64,000 bases of DNA. It comes from Limanda limanda (lineage: Eukaryota; Chordata; Actinopteri; Pleuronectiformes; Pleuronectidae). Numbering within the stretch: the stretch's first letter is position 1; each line of letters starts with the position of its first letter. The DNA lies in contig NC_083639.1 in assembly GCF_963576545.1 (NCBI RefSeq), positions 16,249,118-16,313,117 of the forward strand, written 5' to 3'. Position numbers and translations under genes: made by a program. Positions 1-63,869 of this stretch are shown in pieces. The notes beneath the pieces were generated by a model. That model ran no database searches, was not told where the DNA came from, and was given only the letters and a program-made list of their open reading frames with translations.

Positions 1-48965
<48,965 letters not shown>

Positions 48966-49970
48966 CTGAATGACAGAGAGAGTGAGAGAGACAGAGAGAG
49001 AAAGTCAACTTAAGGGAAAGAAAGACAGAGAATGTGTAACAAAACACTGAATGAGGCTCAGCACCATGAATGCCCCCTTGAGTCTGCCACTTATCCGTCT
49101 ATCTTATTGAAGAAAGGGAGGAAGAGGGAAAGGAAAGAGGGGTTAATGTGATGTGTAAAAAGATAAAGGATTATGGCGGCAAAAAAGTAAGTTTATACAC
49201 CAGAGCCCAGCTGACAAGCCAGCAGTACTAATTACAGTAAAGTGCAGGAATAGCACTGGACAGAGAAAATGTTTTAAACAATGCTAAAAGTCTACAACCA
49301 TGAGAGGGACTCTGTGAAACTGTTCTTAGGCACAGAGATGATTTAAGCCATAATCATAGTTTGGTGTGCTATAGTACCATTTGCTAATTATCAATAAACA
49401 GAGTAGAGACTGATGGGTATGATAAGTATTTGGCCACAAAACAATCAACTGGAATATTTAGACATAATTGCAGCATAAACAGAAAAGTAAAAGATCAGCC
49501 ATGATCATCTGTGCAATATGGATGTTTGCCCCAAATTTCACAGCAATATTTGGATATATTTTCAATGAAATAAAAAACGTGAGCTACATCCTTGATCCAT
49601 GATTATGAATGTCTGTAGAAAATTTGATTGTAATCTATCAGACACTTTGTGCAGCTGGAATCAAAGATTGTTGTTTCGTCTTCTTTACTGCCTGAATTAT
49701 ACATTATCAGAATCCGAACAGAATTGTGTTGTACTGACCATTACACCTGTGTTGCCATCTCAAGAACTATAATGTTAAATGTAAACGCTTATTTCATAGA
49801 AAACACAAAGCAGAAAATACATGCTCTTATGTTTTCTTGAATCAAGTTCTATACATTTGGTTGTGTTGTGCTTACTTTTGATTAAGACTTATTGTATGAA
49901 AGTTTATGGTTTAAGTAAAAGATCAAGTCTCAATTACATTTCTTAATGGCGACATCTTAAGAGTTATTAC

Positions 49971-49976
<6 letters not shown>

Positions 49977-50005
<29 letters not shown>
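49977..50005. repeat. TA microsatellite
   Basis: A pure alternating TA tract of about 29 bp in AT-rich surroundings. Confidence 0.9.
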
Positions 50006-50008
<3 letters not shown>

Positions 50009-50650
50009 CACATTGGAATTTATTTATTTCCTAATATTTGTATCAGCTCCCAAAAGTCAAACAATATCTTAACGGTTTACTTGGGGTTTCTTACAAATAT
50101 TATCCAAAGAGTTCAAGAAGCACTTGCAGGACTGTTGGAAATCGCCACATGACCTTGCTCCAACTATTGAACCACACACCATCCCCTTCTCTGTCACTGC
50201 CACCTTGTGAGAGCTGCTCTCTATTCAGCATCCAGCATTCAGAATCTCCTTCTATTCAAATGGAGCGAGAACACATGATGAAAGATGGTCGCTGGCTAGG
50301 TTATTATTATCTAAGTGGGGGAGTTCAGCCATTGACGGGTGTCTGCCATCGGGATGGGAAGTGGGTGGTAGGGAGAGTGGAAGGGGATGATCCGTGGAAA
50401 GTCTACAAAGACACCTTAACCTTGGGAGGGCTGGAGACAAGCTGCTCCCTTCACTGAGATGCAAAAAAATCACAAAACTCTACAAACAGGGTGGAGTAGA
50501 GACAGGAGCGGGTGAGGGAAGAGAACCTAAGAACTCTAAATGTGTTCACTGCAGCTGTAGTAAGACAAGGACCCCAAGAAAATAGCCCCTGACAGCATGG
50601 CAGGGATTAAACTAACACTGCATTAGTGAGGCCCAGTCTCCAGTCTCTGC

Positions 50651-50858
<208 letters not shown>

Positions 50859-53800
50859 GTGCTCTTATGCGAAGGGCTTTGCGAGGAGTCATAAATGAAT
50901 AAATATGTTAATAAAAAACTGCTACTGCGCAAAATTAGAAAGAGTTCAAAGCAAGATGAAATAGTGTCCTGCGGGCATGTGCAGCAGAGGGGGACAGTAT
51001 AAAAAGAAAATGACTTCTCTTGTAAAAGAAAGAAACAAGTGGAAGAACAAAGGTGCAGTCCAAAAAGGAGGTTGCATTGTTTGAAGTGTGGACAAAGATG
51101 AATAGTATCATCCCACTGATGATGACCTTAAAAAAGCTAGATGTGGTTCTAAAATGACATATTAATATATTAAACGGCGTGTTTTGTGCCAGGAAAGGTA
51201 ATGGGGTGAGAAGGAGGCAGGTGTTCATTCCTGCTGCACTAGTAATTGATAGCAAACCTGCTTATTATGCTGCACACAACAAGATATTGTCGCAATATCA
51301 GCAATTATGAATGGGCACTGAAGGAGCAATTTGCTGATAATAAGTGGAAACTTTATAAAAGAAGAGACTAACCGAGCGGAACGGAAATGTCAATGCATGT
51401 GAAAACAAGATTTTACCACTGCAAAACAAAATCTCTGTTGAATCATATCCTCTGATTAACAGTGGAACACCACACTCGGTTGGAATATATGGGGGGGGGT
51501 AATAATGGCCTCAAAGATCACAGTGTGCATGGTGCATGGTAAAGACCAGGGTGACCATTATCTGGTAGTTGGACAGTCGTGAGATGGCCTGTAACAGACA
51601 AAAGGTTGGTCCTTAATGAGTGCATAGCATCAAGTGGAGAGCGAGCAGAAAAGACAGTGGAAGTAGTAACACCGGAGACAAGTCCTGCTTTATGTTGAAC
51701 CCAGACACTGTGATGCAGTTAATCAGTAAAGACATCAGCAAGCACGGTTGAAGTTAAAGGTGTTCATACAGTGAAAAAATGCAATAATAGTCCTGTAAAC
51801 TGAGAGCAATGAAGAACATTCTATCAGGCAGCAATATATTGTGGAATCTGTCCAGAATGTTTCCTTGAATGTATGTTTTCATTACTTGCAGTGTGCAATG
51901 CCAGGCGAACAGATGTACTCCATACATAAAACATTATTTATTGACTTTCTTCCACAAAAGATTCCAAGTAGCTCCTACAGAAAGTAATGATTAGCGCTCT
52001 TGGGGAAAGGGGCATATTGTTGCATAATAGTCCTCTCCTTCCATTTGTATCATACATGACCTACTGTGAACATGCAGAGAAAGATTTTCATCTCCATTTA
52101 TTTCCTATATCTTGGGGACACAGAGGAGGAGATTAACATCGCACAACATCTCCAATCACATCACATGCAATCGGAGTAATGCGGTTATCATCCTCGGGCC
52201 TTACTCATTTCCCAGTAATGAGTGCAAATCAACTCCCAGTCTGCTTGCAAGTGACAGCAGCTGGCAAAGACGATGTAACTTCTACAATCACCGTCTCCTT
52301 CACCCTCTCTCCCTCTCTCTGTGCACTTTTAAAAAAAGGCATACCCCCCCTGTGCTCTGTGTAGCCCATGGGTGGCCAGCAGCAGAGTTAGCGTTGGTCT
52401 GATATTTAATTAAACCTTCGAGGCTGTGCCATGAGGGAGATTCTGGCTGGTATGGGACAGATGTAGGCTGAGTGCCAATCCAGAGAGCGAAAGATGTGGC
52501 TACCATCTGCATGAGGAGAGAAGATGATCAGGGTGGCTCTCCCCATCCTGCATGTGTGTTGAAATGAAAGTAATGTAGCAGCTAAATGGAGAGGACTAAT
52601 CAAACTCTTGGGAGGGAGGCAAAAACAAACACAAACTCAACACCAACAAGAACCTGAACCTTCCAATCAATAAATGCTATTAAAACTACAGGGAAGGAAA
52701 AAAAACAGAAAAAGACTGGTTAAGTGTTAGTCTCTGTGCTCATCATAACCAGACTCTAGGTTATGCTGCATGACAGTGTTAACTGCTTCATGGAGCAGGT
52801 GGAAACATACAAAAAAAAATGGAGAGGTCTTTATTTCTCGGAGACCATTAAAGTGTAATTCATATATAATAATTTATAATTCACGTGGTTATCACGTCCT
52901 GTATATTAGACAAAACAACAATCTTTGACTCCAGCTGCTTTCATCTTTTAGCTCAATTAGGTTGTCAACTGCATATTGATGGCTACAGAAAGCGATTGGA
53001 GCAACTCTCGCTTTTCGCCACAGGGCCTTTAGCTGTGTCACAGCCATGGCTCACTGATACTGGGAACTATGGAGTCATAACGTACTGTAGCTGGAAGTAC
53101 CATCGGCAATGAAGGGAATTAATAACTCAAAACAGAGCTTTGCAATTTGCTTTAATAATTGCATAAGCATGGAGGTGAATATGTTCATGCTGTTCCCCTT
53201 GCATGTGTATTAAAAACACTTCTGTCAAAAATTGAGTGTAATTGCCTAGGATGCTAATTATGTTTTTTAATTACACTTTGGAGCCAGCAGGGCTAGCAAA
53301 TGGAGCAGTCCATGACTCCTTGTGTGATGACTTTGTTCAGTGGTCAAGCTGATATTATTCGTAAACTTTTACCATTTCCAATTTTGCCTGGCTGTGAAAA
53401 GGTCAGACAAAAAATGTCTCTTCATTCATGCATTGATGGCGGATGAACCGGAAGGAAAGACAGGGCAATACAATCTGCAGGTTTTCATCTACCCTGACAT
53501 ATAATGGCTTTGGAATTCTTAAAGCTGAATATATTTGCCAGTTCAGTTGAGGTTGAAAAGTCAACACACACTCTTGCTAGTGGCATGTCTGTAGGACCAA
53601 ATGTTGGGACTTAAACAAATCAAATTTAGATATAAAAAAGTCAGAGGTAATAACAGTACAACTCTTTGTTCCCCACAACCAACCATGTCGTTACCAGTTC
53701 ACTATCTTGTCTGGCAAACCCATCTGTCTCTGTGGCCATCTCTGACTCTAATGATGCCATCTCAATGTCCGTAAAGCAAGGAGAATATCAGTGTCCCAGA

Positions 53801-56800
53801 CGGACAGCGGCCCCTCTGTGTGATACCTGACTCCTCATTAGAGGACAAGTCCACCTGCCTTTCAGACATAGAGAGCACTTCTAATGATATCCTGAGATGG
53901 CCCTGCACCCCTCAGTGACAGAGGGGTGCAGTTCAAACTGCTGGCAGAGAGTTTTTCATTGCCGTAGAAACACAGAGGTGACGGTAATGATGATGATGTC
54001 GTGGAACAATGGGTGCTAAAGGCCCACAGCGGTATCTTTAGGGAGATTCATTCATCTTGGAAGCCTCTGTGTAAAAAGAACTTGCTTGTTAGAAGTCACA
54101 TCATGAGAGAGTTAACTGGGAAAAATAAAACCCTGGTAACAGACTCGACGTACATTTTTTTTCAAATAAGTGAGAACATGAGCTTCTCACTAAATAGTTT
54201 GAATCAGTTCAGCACCAACAATAGCAGATACAACTATAGAGCTACTGACATCTGCTGCTGCACTGATGGGAAAGAGGACTCGTCACAGTCATTTCCACTG
54301 ATGAGTAATGAAGCATACCTGACGGCTCGAGCTCCCTACCAAAGAAGACAAGAGTGTTTACACATTTTCCCTCCACCACTCTTTCCATCTTAACTCAACT
54401 CTTAACTTCAGGCCATGCTAACGCATCTATGTGGGCTGCATATATGCAAAGTACCCTGACAACAAATAATATGCGACATGTTCCCTTCTTCTGGCACATT
54501 AGTATCATCTTAATGACAGAAGGATGTGTGAGAAATAATTCCAAGTCTCACCCACAACATGAATAGGTTAGGGTGCGTAATGAGGAGGTGGAAACACTAA
54601 GCTGCTTACAGAAATCAGGCCTTTGAGAGACAGGCTGCTTTACCCTGCAAAGCCTATTTACAGCTGTTAAGACAATTTTCAGTTGCATGGCTTTTTCTTA
54701 CCAAATGAAAGACCTCGGAGGCAGCTAATGTATGGGATGACAACAGGTCTTCGGAGAGGCCAGAGAATAGTGAATCTTAGCTCCTGTAATGTCCGTGTGC
54801 TTGACTATGTTTTTGCAGATTCTCATAATTGTGTTTCCTTTCTAGAATGGGTTTTTTAATTAATCTGGGGACGTTTCTGCAAGTGGGCCACTGTGCCCAA
54901 GCTAGTAACCTTTTTTTCTTTCTAACCAGACAGTCCCTGTCTTTTCCCCTCATTGGGTGTGTGGGTTCTCTTGGCAGGTAATGAAGACAGAAAAAAAAAA
55001 CCCGCAGACAAACAGGTGTCTTTCTGTGTGACAGGCCAGCCCTCCTAACATACGAGAGGTGTTCTGTCCATCAGCCGGAGCCCTGCAGGGAGTGGTTGCG
55101 GTGAGGCAGAGATACTCGCAGCTCGCAACCCTCGTTTATTTCTTTTACAATTTGATCTAAGTGGCAAACTAGGACGCTGAGGTGCTGCTGTAGTGCAGAG
55201 GATAAGCAGGAGACAGTGACAACCGAAGGACAGAGATATGAGATGGTTGGGCTCAAAAGAGAGGGAGTGAGGCACAGGAGGAGGGAAAGGTCACAATGTG
55301 TGGGTAAAATGCGAAAGAAAGAGCAATGTTGTTTTGACTTGACATTACCAGTTAATAGCTATGGAAATGAGCCTCAACCCATTTACGTAGAATTTATGAA
55401 CATAATACTCGTTTCAAACTCTGGCCACGTAAAAGCAGCAGGATGGTTAATGGTTGTAAATTTATCATGTGAAATTCTTCCATTAGTGTGCACAGACCAC
55501 ATCAGTCTCATAAGTATATACAGTATACGCTTCAACAATAATAGTCAATTATTCCACAGCGACGTCAATTCAGCCTTTGTTATCGTAGAAATGCATAATT
55601 TTGTTCTGTTGCAAAATGCACATTTTCACCAAGATTTGAGTGTTAAATGAGTCCCAGGTGGTCAAACACAAAATGGCCAAATGTCAGAAAGGTAAATAAA
55701 AGTCATGTCAGTTTAAGTCAAAGCCAAAGAAGAAAAATTCAGATAAGGTTAGTTGATGTGTACAAGCTTAAAGAGAGGAATATATGTGACTGTGACCAGG
55801 ATCATTACATGCAACCTTACTCTGACATTAGCTAGTTCATTATCAATTGCCTTGCTAGAACAACTAGATAACACATTTTTAAGTTTCTTTAAGCATCAAG
55901 TTTTTTGTTAACTTCCCCGACCACAACAACACCAGCTCACTCATTTGAAATAGACATGATGAAAGAGACCCTTCTTTCTTGTCAATATTGATAACCTGAC
56001 AGGGCAGCCACAGCCTTTACATTGGAAACATTGGAAGGGACAATGGAAACTGTTCACTAATGGAAATGGAAGATGGCAGCGATAAAACTGCAATACCCCA
56101 CAAGACTGAGAGCGCATATTCTTTTGAAGTTCAAGAGCCCATTTTAATATTGGTTGCCCCGATAGATGAGCAGCTGCTTCAGCGGCCTCTATCCAGTAGA
56201 CCAACGAGAGGAGGACATGACATGGGCTCCAGCTGGTGTACATTCGAACAGAAACACACAGAGCTCAAAGAGGGTCTTCTCACCCCTCACCACTTCACAA
56301 GCATACAAAAGGGAAAGGGCCGTGGTCGAGCCAACTCCTCTCAGCACTAACTGCTACTGTCAGCGCTTTTCACCAGAGACTCCGCCTGATTTTCTGAAAG
56401 GGAAAGATGAAAGTGGTCTTAAAAGGCGCTTGAAGTGTTGAAGTGCATGAGGCGGCTCCAGTGGGGACAGTGCGAATGAGAAGGGAGGGGATGTGCAGTA
56501 TGGAGAGGTCTGACCATGTTTCATGCTTTAACCATGTTTGACAGTAATATATTTGTCTGTTCATAGTATAAAGGAAGAGGGGTCCCATGTGTCCTTAAGG
56601 TGGAACACATGGCCTTTTTTTTTTTTCAGTGTGAACGCAATTTAATGGCTAATTTGTCCATATGTTTTCTTCGGTGAGATAGAATTGGTATCACTAAGAG
56701 AAAGCTGAACATAATAAAATTCAATGACAAACGATCTTAGCTAAATTAAAATCCAGGCAGGTAAAAATTGGAGAAAAGGCACACAGAGGAAAAGTAATAG

Positions 56801-59800
56801 AAAAAATAAATATCACTTCATTTCCGCTTATATATTCACTGCTCCATGAAGCATGAAATAGCCTTAATAAAACGTCCAATTTAGGGCCAGTATTATCAAG
56901 ATAATAGCTCGATCACTGAGCAAGTGTTGGGACACAATGACATAGAAGACCAATTGAAGCATGAGCGATGCTCATGTGCCACAGTAGCCAGTATTCAGCG
57001 GCCATGACTGGGCTTCAAAATCTATTAAAACAAATGTGCAGTACAAATCAATCATATCATTGACAATCAAATAAACTTTGTTGATCATTTGCTTTATGTT
57101 TCTCTCAACATCCATCTCCATACCAAGAGATACTCATTGTACTATCAGACAATGTTTAAACATTGACTGAAAAGCATTTCAGGGAATCCAGACCGGGATG
57201 ATCCAGGTGAGATGCAAATGACACACAGGGACAACCAAGTCCTCTGAATGGCTGGTGATGATATCCATAGTGGGGGGAAGCCTTTCGTGACAGATGGTAC
57301 TGACTAGACAGTGTATCGGGTTGGTGGGGAAGCATATGGTGGTATGTAGATGATCTCACACACCAGCGCCAGGCCCAGTCGGAGGTGTAAATGCTTCTCT
57401 GCACCCTGCCACAGAATGCAGAGCTGTTGATACCCCAGCAAGATAACATGTGGAGGCACACCAAGTGTGATAACGGGTGCTACGCCATATCTTATGTGAC
57501 TTCAGCATTTTTTTCCCTCACCCTTATTAATAAACCACTCAATTGTATCACCACCACTGACAACTTGTTTTTTAGAGATTGACTTCTCTGAATGTTTTAT
57601 TAAATGCAAACGGTGAAACCAAAAGTCAAAATCACCATTTCCCCAACAAATCCACACCTACATTCAACAAGATATTATTGCAAACATACTTATAGCAACC
57701 TTTGTAAAATTAAATGCATAAGTTCAGAAAGGCGTTGATGTATAGAATTGTCTTTTAATGCCCTGCACATTAAAACACTGTTTTCTGGTCTGTGGCACGG
57801 TCAAAAGAGAACAGCTAAGTACAGTACTGCCATGAACCTTACTCATCTACCTCAAGTGCAGAAGGTATTTCGGTAAAATAGTATACACTTTCCTCTCCAC
57901 ACCAAAGCACAGGGTTTTACAGCCTGTGCACTTCCCTCCTCCAAGCCCTCTATGCCACTGGGTTCTTTCAACATGCCCTTGGCTCTATGTCTGGTGTAAC
58001 CCATGTCTCTCCACACTGTTGAAGGGGAAACAGTGGATAAGTCTGGGAGTCCATCAAGCAGAGGCTGCTGTGCAGGGAGTCTCCTCTGTACTTCAGTGAA
58101 CAATGGAAAACCTATACCATACCAGACTTTATCGAGAGAGATACAATTTTCACTCATCCTCAGATATTGTAAGAAGCCGGCTGTGTCGCAGACATAAGTC
58201 ATTTTAATCTTTAAATTATCCAGAGGAGCATTTACTCAAGATTTGATTCATGCATTGTACCTCAAACTAACCCTAAATGCTCAGGTGTCCCTTAGATAAA
58301 GGCATTAACACTTGAGCAAACATCGCACAATACACTTTAAGTCAGCATTGTATGGACAGATAAGATCCTAGCTCCAGGTTTACAGTGAAATCTGTCTTTA
58401 TTTGTAAATCACAGGCCAGAGGGATAGAGGGGGTCTGAGCTGCCACAGGGCGCCGAGAACTAAATGAGCAGATTGAAAACAATCACTTTAAGATACACAC
58501 AACAAAGCGCCTTTGGCCTTGAGCTACTTGTATTTACACATCATCTGAAGCACAGCATGAACCTCATTCTCTTGACTTAAGGGCTCTTCAAAATCCACTG
58601 TACCAAAAAAATAGCCTCTCTCCTTTCTGGACAAAAGATAGGCATTATATAGCCAGAACAAAAAAATGTTTTATTTTTTTCAAAAGCATTAAACTTATAT
58701 TTACTTCAGCTACCTAGATTTGTGTGTTTTCAAGCAATTCGACCTGAGACATAAATATATGGCAGATGAACAGAAGCTAGCAGAGTGGATCCCATATATC
58801 TCTTTCTTTCCCCATCTCCTAACAAACTCTCACATTACAAACAAACCTGCACATCTGTACTCACACACACACAAACACACACCTGCCTCTTCAAAGACTT
58901 GGCTAATGTCAAGGTAGCTTGCTATTATTCAGTGAGCAAACATATCAAACTAACTATGCCTCTAATAAGCACACATGAGATTTGACAGCCATGCATAAAA
59001 ACTGCTCTGTTGACACTGAATATTCATAGCCAAGTGAAATAAATTAAGATGATTCCTACCTCTGTTAATTGTCATTCTGGCAGCGAGGCTGTGCTAAGCA
59101 CAAAGAAGAGAAAAGGTAAGGCAGAGGTAGAGTGAGGTGAATAAGGACTCGGAGAAATGATTTAACTTCTAAAACTGAGAACGTGGCAGAGAGAACAAAA
59201 AATATGAATATACAAATTGCAACACAATTTTAGGATGATGGCAACAATAAAGAGAGACAACATATTCCTAACTCATCTGATATGAATTGTATATATATAT
59301 TTGCTGGTGTATGAAAGCCCCATTCATCACACAGACTCAATGCAGTGAAGATCAGAATCTGAAGCGATGTTTTCTTCTATCGCCGCTATGTCAATGAATG
59401 ATTGCTTGGGGAGGCAGGAGACATGGCAGACATGATGGGCTCTCGCAGCAAGGAAGGAGAGGGAAAATGTGGTTTTGATTTAGAATTCAGGCCGAAAATC
59501 CATCAAGATTTGTTCAACAGATGCATCGGTCAAACAGGTGGCGACACAAAATGTGGACTGCATAATCACATTCTTTTTGGTTGAAGCTGGGCACAGGAAT
59601 ATGTGTATATCTATGTGACTATTTGTGTTGCATGTGCATGGCCGAAACTATCTGGTTCCAAGGAAAACATCAAATCTGTATTCATTAATGATGTTTTGCT
59701 ATGACTTCTCATGACTGCTAGATTGGAAAAAGGCCTTTGTAGAAAGACCTGCATAAAAACACAAATGTGTCATGCGTTGGACATGTATGTATCTGTATGC

Positions 59801-59999
59801 ATGTATATACACTATACTGTATATATTTTCTATTCTTGATGACCACTCAGTGAAAGTGCTTTACGTTATTGTGTTGCCATCCATCCATTCACAAACACAT
59901 TTATACAGTGAATATATGTGCAGCAATTTCTCTATCACACACACATGTAAATATATATATATATACACACATAAACACATCGCTCATTAGCACATATGA

Positions 60000-60660
60000 C
60001 TGTTTCTTGTTTCAAAGGTGCTTTTTGGTTCCGGGTGTTTAACATTAAATATCTCTGAATGTCTACTCTTGGTTTTAGCCTTGGGTTCCACATGTGAAGA
60101 CAGCTTTTTTGTTTTAAAAGGGTAAACCAACATGAAGACCAGAGAACTGTCAATGGGAGAAAACTGGCCATTTTGAAGCTAAGAAAATAAGGAATAAATT
60201 GATCAGAACCTTTGCCAAACGCATTGCATAGCCAATACAAGAATTTTGAATGTGCTTAAAAAGAAAGTATCGCTCAACAGGCATAAAACAGGACGGCCAA
60301 GAACAACTAACAGCAGATGATTTCAGGAACATTGCGAAAGCTCTGGGAAAAAAAACAAAACATCAGTCAGTGACATCAGCACCAACCCTCAGGTGAAATA
60401 AGGAGTGGAGTTATCATAATCCACAGATGGGATGACTTTGAGCTGCTACTAAAGCGATGAAAGACCAAAGTGTGGAGAAAGACAGATTCTGCTAAAGATC
60501 CAAAATGGTGGAGGTGGTATCATGACTTGCATGAATTCTTGGCTCACCATTCTCCATTAATGATGTAGCTCATGAATGATTTCAAGTCTATAGAACATAA
60601 AATCATGCAGCAAGAAAACAACCAAAAACACACCAAGTAACAACTACAAATTTCAAAAGG
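60000..60660 (+). pseudogene. broken Tc1/mariner transposon with transposase remnant
   Basis: The DNA matches the Tc1-like fish family that I remember. An ATG at 60132 begins MKTRELSMGE, but the frame is lost to a stop within five codons. Downstream pieces in various frames include the GRPR motif of the paired DNA-binding region (near 60287), CGERQILLKIQNGGGG-like text (about 60470-60520) and a QQENNQKHTK segment near 60610-60637. Functional relatives have QQDNDPKHT there, so a catalytic Asp is replaced by Glu. Roughly 150 bp around the first catalytic Asp look deleted. The copy is dead, and the ends were not resolved. Confidence 0.8.
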
Positions 60661-62199
60661 GGGGGGAAAGTATTTTTTTATGAGAGTTATTCGTATTATT
60701 CCTTTAGCTCAACATGAAACTGAAAATAACTATTGTTAAAAAGTATTACATTAATGATTTGATAGTTATTTTTTTACTACACACAGACGTTTGTCTGGAC
60801 AATTATTTCAATCTGGACCTCTCAAATATAAGGTGGTCTGCTAAAATATACCTAACCCTTTGTTCTAGTTGCTTAACACATCTATATAAAAAATAGATGT
60901 TGAATAGCATAGCACATTTCTGGGAGCATGTCAACATGCAAATGTGATAAGTTAACAAAAAACAAACAAAAATCTTCAACATTTTGAATCACAACAATTC
61001 AATATCAAAGTCAATTGATGTAACTTCAAGGTGCAAAAGTTTCTTGTTTGTTTTTTTCAAACATAAAGCGGCTTGTGCACAACAACAAAATGAGCAGAGC
61101 TTGGGTGTGGACGTGTGGATCTGGGTCATTGGTTTTGGACAGACAGCAGGAGTTAATGCGCCACTCTCTCAGTGTCCCAGTGGAGCTCACATTACAAAAA
61201 CTTTGGACTTTCTGATAACTCCCTGTGCAGATCACCCAGTGTGGTGCCACAAAAAAAAACAACTACTTTCCATGAGCCATTAAATGGTTGCGAGTCAACC
61301 ATCTGCCACTATGTAAACTCTTTCGTCAGAGTTGTCATTCAGGTTAATGGGAATCAGTGGTCTATGTCCGATATTTTTTTTATTTTTTTTGATAGTGAAG
61401 GAGAACATTTTTAAGCTATTTTGTCTTCAGTGGTAATAGAACCAATCAATCTGCGTCCACTTCAAGAGAGTGGACTCTACACTACATAAGAGGAGTGAGA
61501 AGAGTTTCTATACAGAAAAGCTGCAATTGAACTGTCAACTAAACCACTTCATGGTTCAGGGAGTTGGAAGTAGAGGAGGATACTGGTTGGTGTGCATGTG
61601 TGTGTGTGTGCGTGCAAGCTTATATGTGCAAAGCTTACATGTCATTCATCTGTGTCTGTGCTTTAATGCTCGACTGGTTCTCTCTGTTGTGTATGCAGAG
61701 GACCAGAGGCTCACAGCAGGATATCAGCACCATGCAGAAATCCATCTGAGTCGCTCCCGGTCAGCTCAGATACTGCAACCATCCCATACCAACACAGTCA
61801 AAGTCCATGTCCTCAACTGTGGAAACCATGAAAACAGAGCCCCATCCAGAACTGGCTTCACACCCTACCCTGCTTTACCATCAACCTCAGGGAGTTAGAA
61901 CTTGGCAGTCTTAGTTTGCATTTCCGCTCAACAGATTTTAAGAGGTTACTGATCTCCATCCTTTCCTCTCTCTGTCTAACATTCATGTGTGACCCAACTT
62001 GTGAGCCATACACATGCACAGGGGCGTGAATTAACGTGTTGGGAGATGCTCTCTTGCACGCTTTAATAGTGAGCCATAAACAAAGGAAACAAAAAGTGTG
62101 AGAAATACACACACATACAAGGACACTAACCAAAGATAAGTGCATGAATGGAGATGAGCGAATAAAGCAGCTGTGAAGTATGCTGTTCCCAGCACAGAG

Positions 62200-62608
62200 G
62201 GGTTGATTTACTAAGGGCACTTTGGCACGTGTTTCCAATTGAGCTGGGAATTTACTAACTCTCATGATATAAGTGTCACAGCCACAGTCTAGTTACCCCG
62301 GATGCACTATCACTAATCAAAACCAGATGCCTGGCTTTTTACACGTGCCACGTCCATTCCTGTGTAAAGCAATAAAGTGCAAACTAAAGAGTGATATTGG
62401 TTGAAGGGAATAATACAAATATTTCAAAACAGCAGTCATGCAAACAAGCCTAATTCTAGGACAATCTGGATAAATCCCCTTTAGACATCAGGCTGCTTTC
62501 CCTCTGCATTTATTTTGCATTTCAACATGGAAATGTCCAAAAATATTGTAGGGCCAGATGCCTATACTGACATGGGAAGAAACTGACAAGTTTTAGGTAA
62601 ATCAACCC
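62200..62608. mobile_element. 409-bp short inverted-repeat element (MITE)
   Basis: The left end GGGTTGATTTACTAAGGG and the reverse complement of the right end, GGGTTGATTTACCTAAA, match over the first 12 bases and partly beyond. The interior is AT-rich and non-coding. Terminal sequences of this type occur in fish MITEs as I recall. No target duplication was seen, so the superfamily is uncertain. Confidence 0.55.
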
Positions 62609-63869
62609 TTGATTCTAGCCTTGGTTTTATTAAACTGTCTAATCCCTTCTTACTCCTCCTGAGTTTTCCGTTTCTCCATTTCTTCCCGTTCCAAGCAATA
62701 TAGATACTGTCCTCAAAATCTTTATCCTCTTTGTTCTATTCAGTTTATCTTTCTCTGCATCTTAACCAGGGCCACTGAAAGCAGCGCCCCAGGCACTGGA
62801 ACCCAAAGGCGGCAGTAAGAGTGGCATCTCACTGGCTGACAACAAACCTGGATACATTATCTGAAAATTGCTGCTATAGTTGGAGAGGACACTGAATAAA
62901 ATATAAAGCTGAGGGTGGAAATATACACTGCATGTGTTAGGGAGTTTGGTGTGTGCGGAAAGAGAAGAACAGGGACGGCAGGTAATGGACGACAGCTATG
63001 CGTGGGTGCATAAAAATGCGTGTGAAATCATATTTTGTCATGCACGCAAAATGCTTTTGTGAAGATTTGTGCAACAAGAATAATATTGGAGTTCCAGTCA
63101 CTTCCTGACATGGCTTTGAGCGAGTGTCTGGGGGCAAAAACTGAATTGTAACTGAGGATTAAAAATAAATGAATTAAAACAAAAAAAACATGCAAAGCGT
63201 GAGAAACTGAACACGAGAGGTTGTGAAACAAATTAGCACGGATGAGCGACATGATGAAAAACGGAGCAGGCACTAAGCTAAAAAAACACAGACTCCCACA
63301 CATAAGCAAACACATGAAGATGCGATTAAACTTGATAAAACTTCAGCCCTGATTAACCACAGCTATTTGCACGCCCTGTGGCCGGGCCGAAGATCAATGC
63401 TGCATAAAATAGGACTGTCAAGGTTTCGCAGTGTGCATCAGTACAATTACACAGCAATTACATCCAAATCACGGTTTACAAATCCCAAAATTCAACTCAT
63501 TACCAGCACTACAATAATACAGAATGCACTAATGTTTAGATCTGAGACACGAGAAAACTTGTGCAGTGAGGAAACCTTGTGGCCAAATGTTTAAAAAGGT
63601 ACAGACTGATCATTTCCGATGTATTTCGACAAGCCCCGTGTGTTGCATATGGAGAAGCAGAGCGCCAAAAAATCAGGAGACCGTTTGTAGTAATTGTAAT
63701 GTCAGATCATGTCATTTTAAAATAGTTTGAAGTAAAAGGGATGTGACTGGGCCCGAAACAGACACTACCGCTCAAACGCAGACACATCAGTTTATTTGTC
63801 ACATAGTTAATCTCAACCTCAGGGCTTACCTATTATGGTAAGAAATAGGGCACGGTATTGACACTGCAC

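Noticed and set aside
50038..50457. 139-codon plus-strand frame
   Set aside because: No recognisable domain, and it lies next to the TA and GA repeats.
54001..54393. 130-codon plus-strand frame
   Set aside because: No domain, no clear start context and no flanking splice sites.
55216..55650. 144-codon plus-strand frame
   Set aside because: No recognisable domain, it lies within intron 2, and its composition is like the surroundings. A frame of this length is expected by chance in 64 kb.
57156..58202. Minus-strand frames of 102 and 116 codons, considered as missing upstream exons of suclg2
   Set aside because: Neither contains the LNLQEYQSK or FFVADTA-type segments expected for exon 2, nor a mitochondrial presequence in phase with the exon 3 acceptor.
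61470..61898. 142-codon plus-strand frame
   Set aside because: It crosses a GT repeat and shows no family features.
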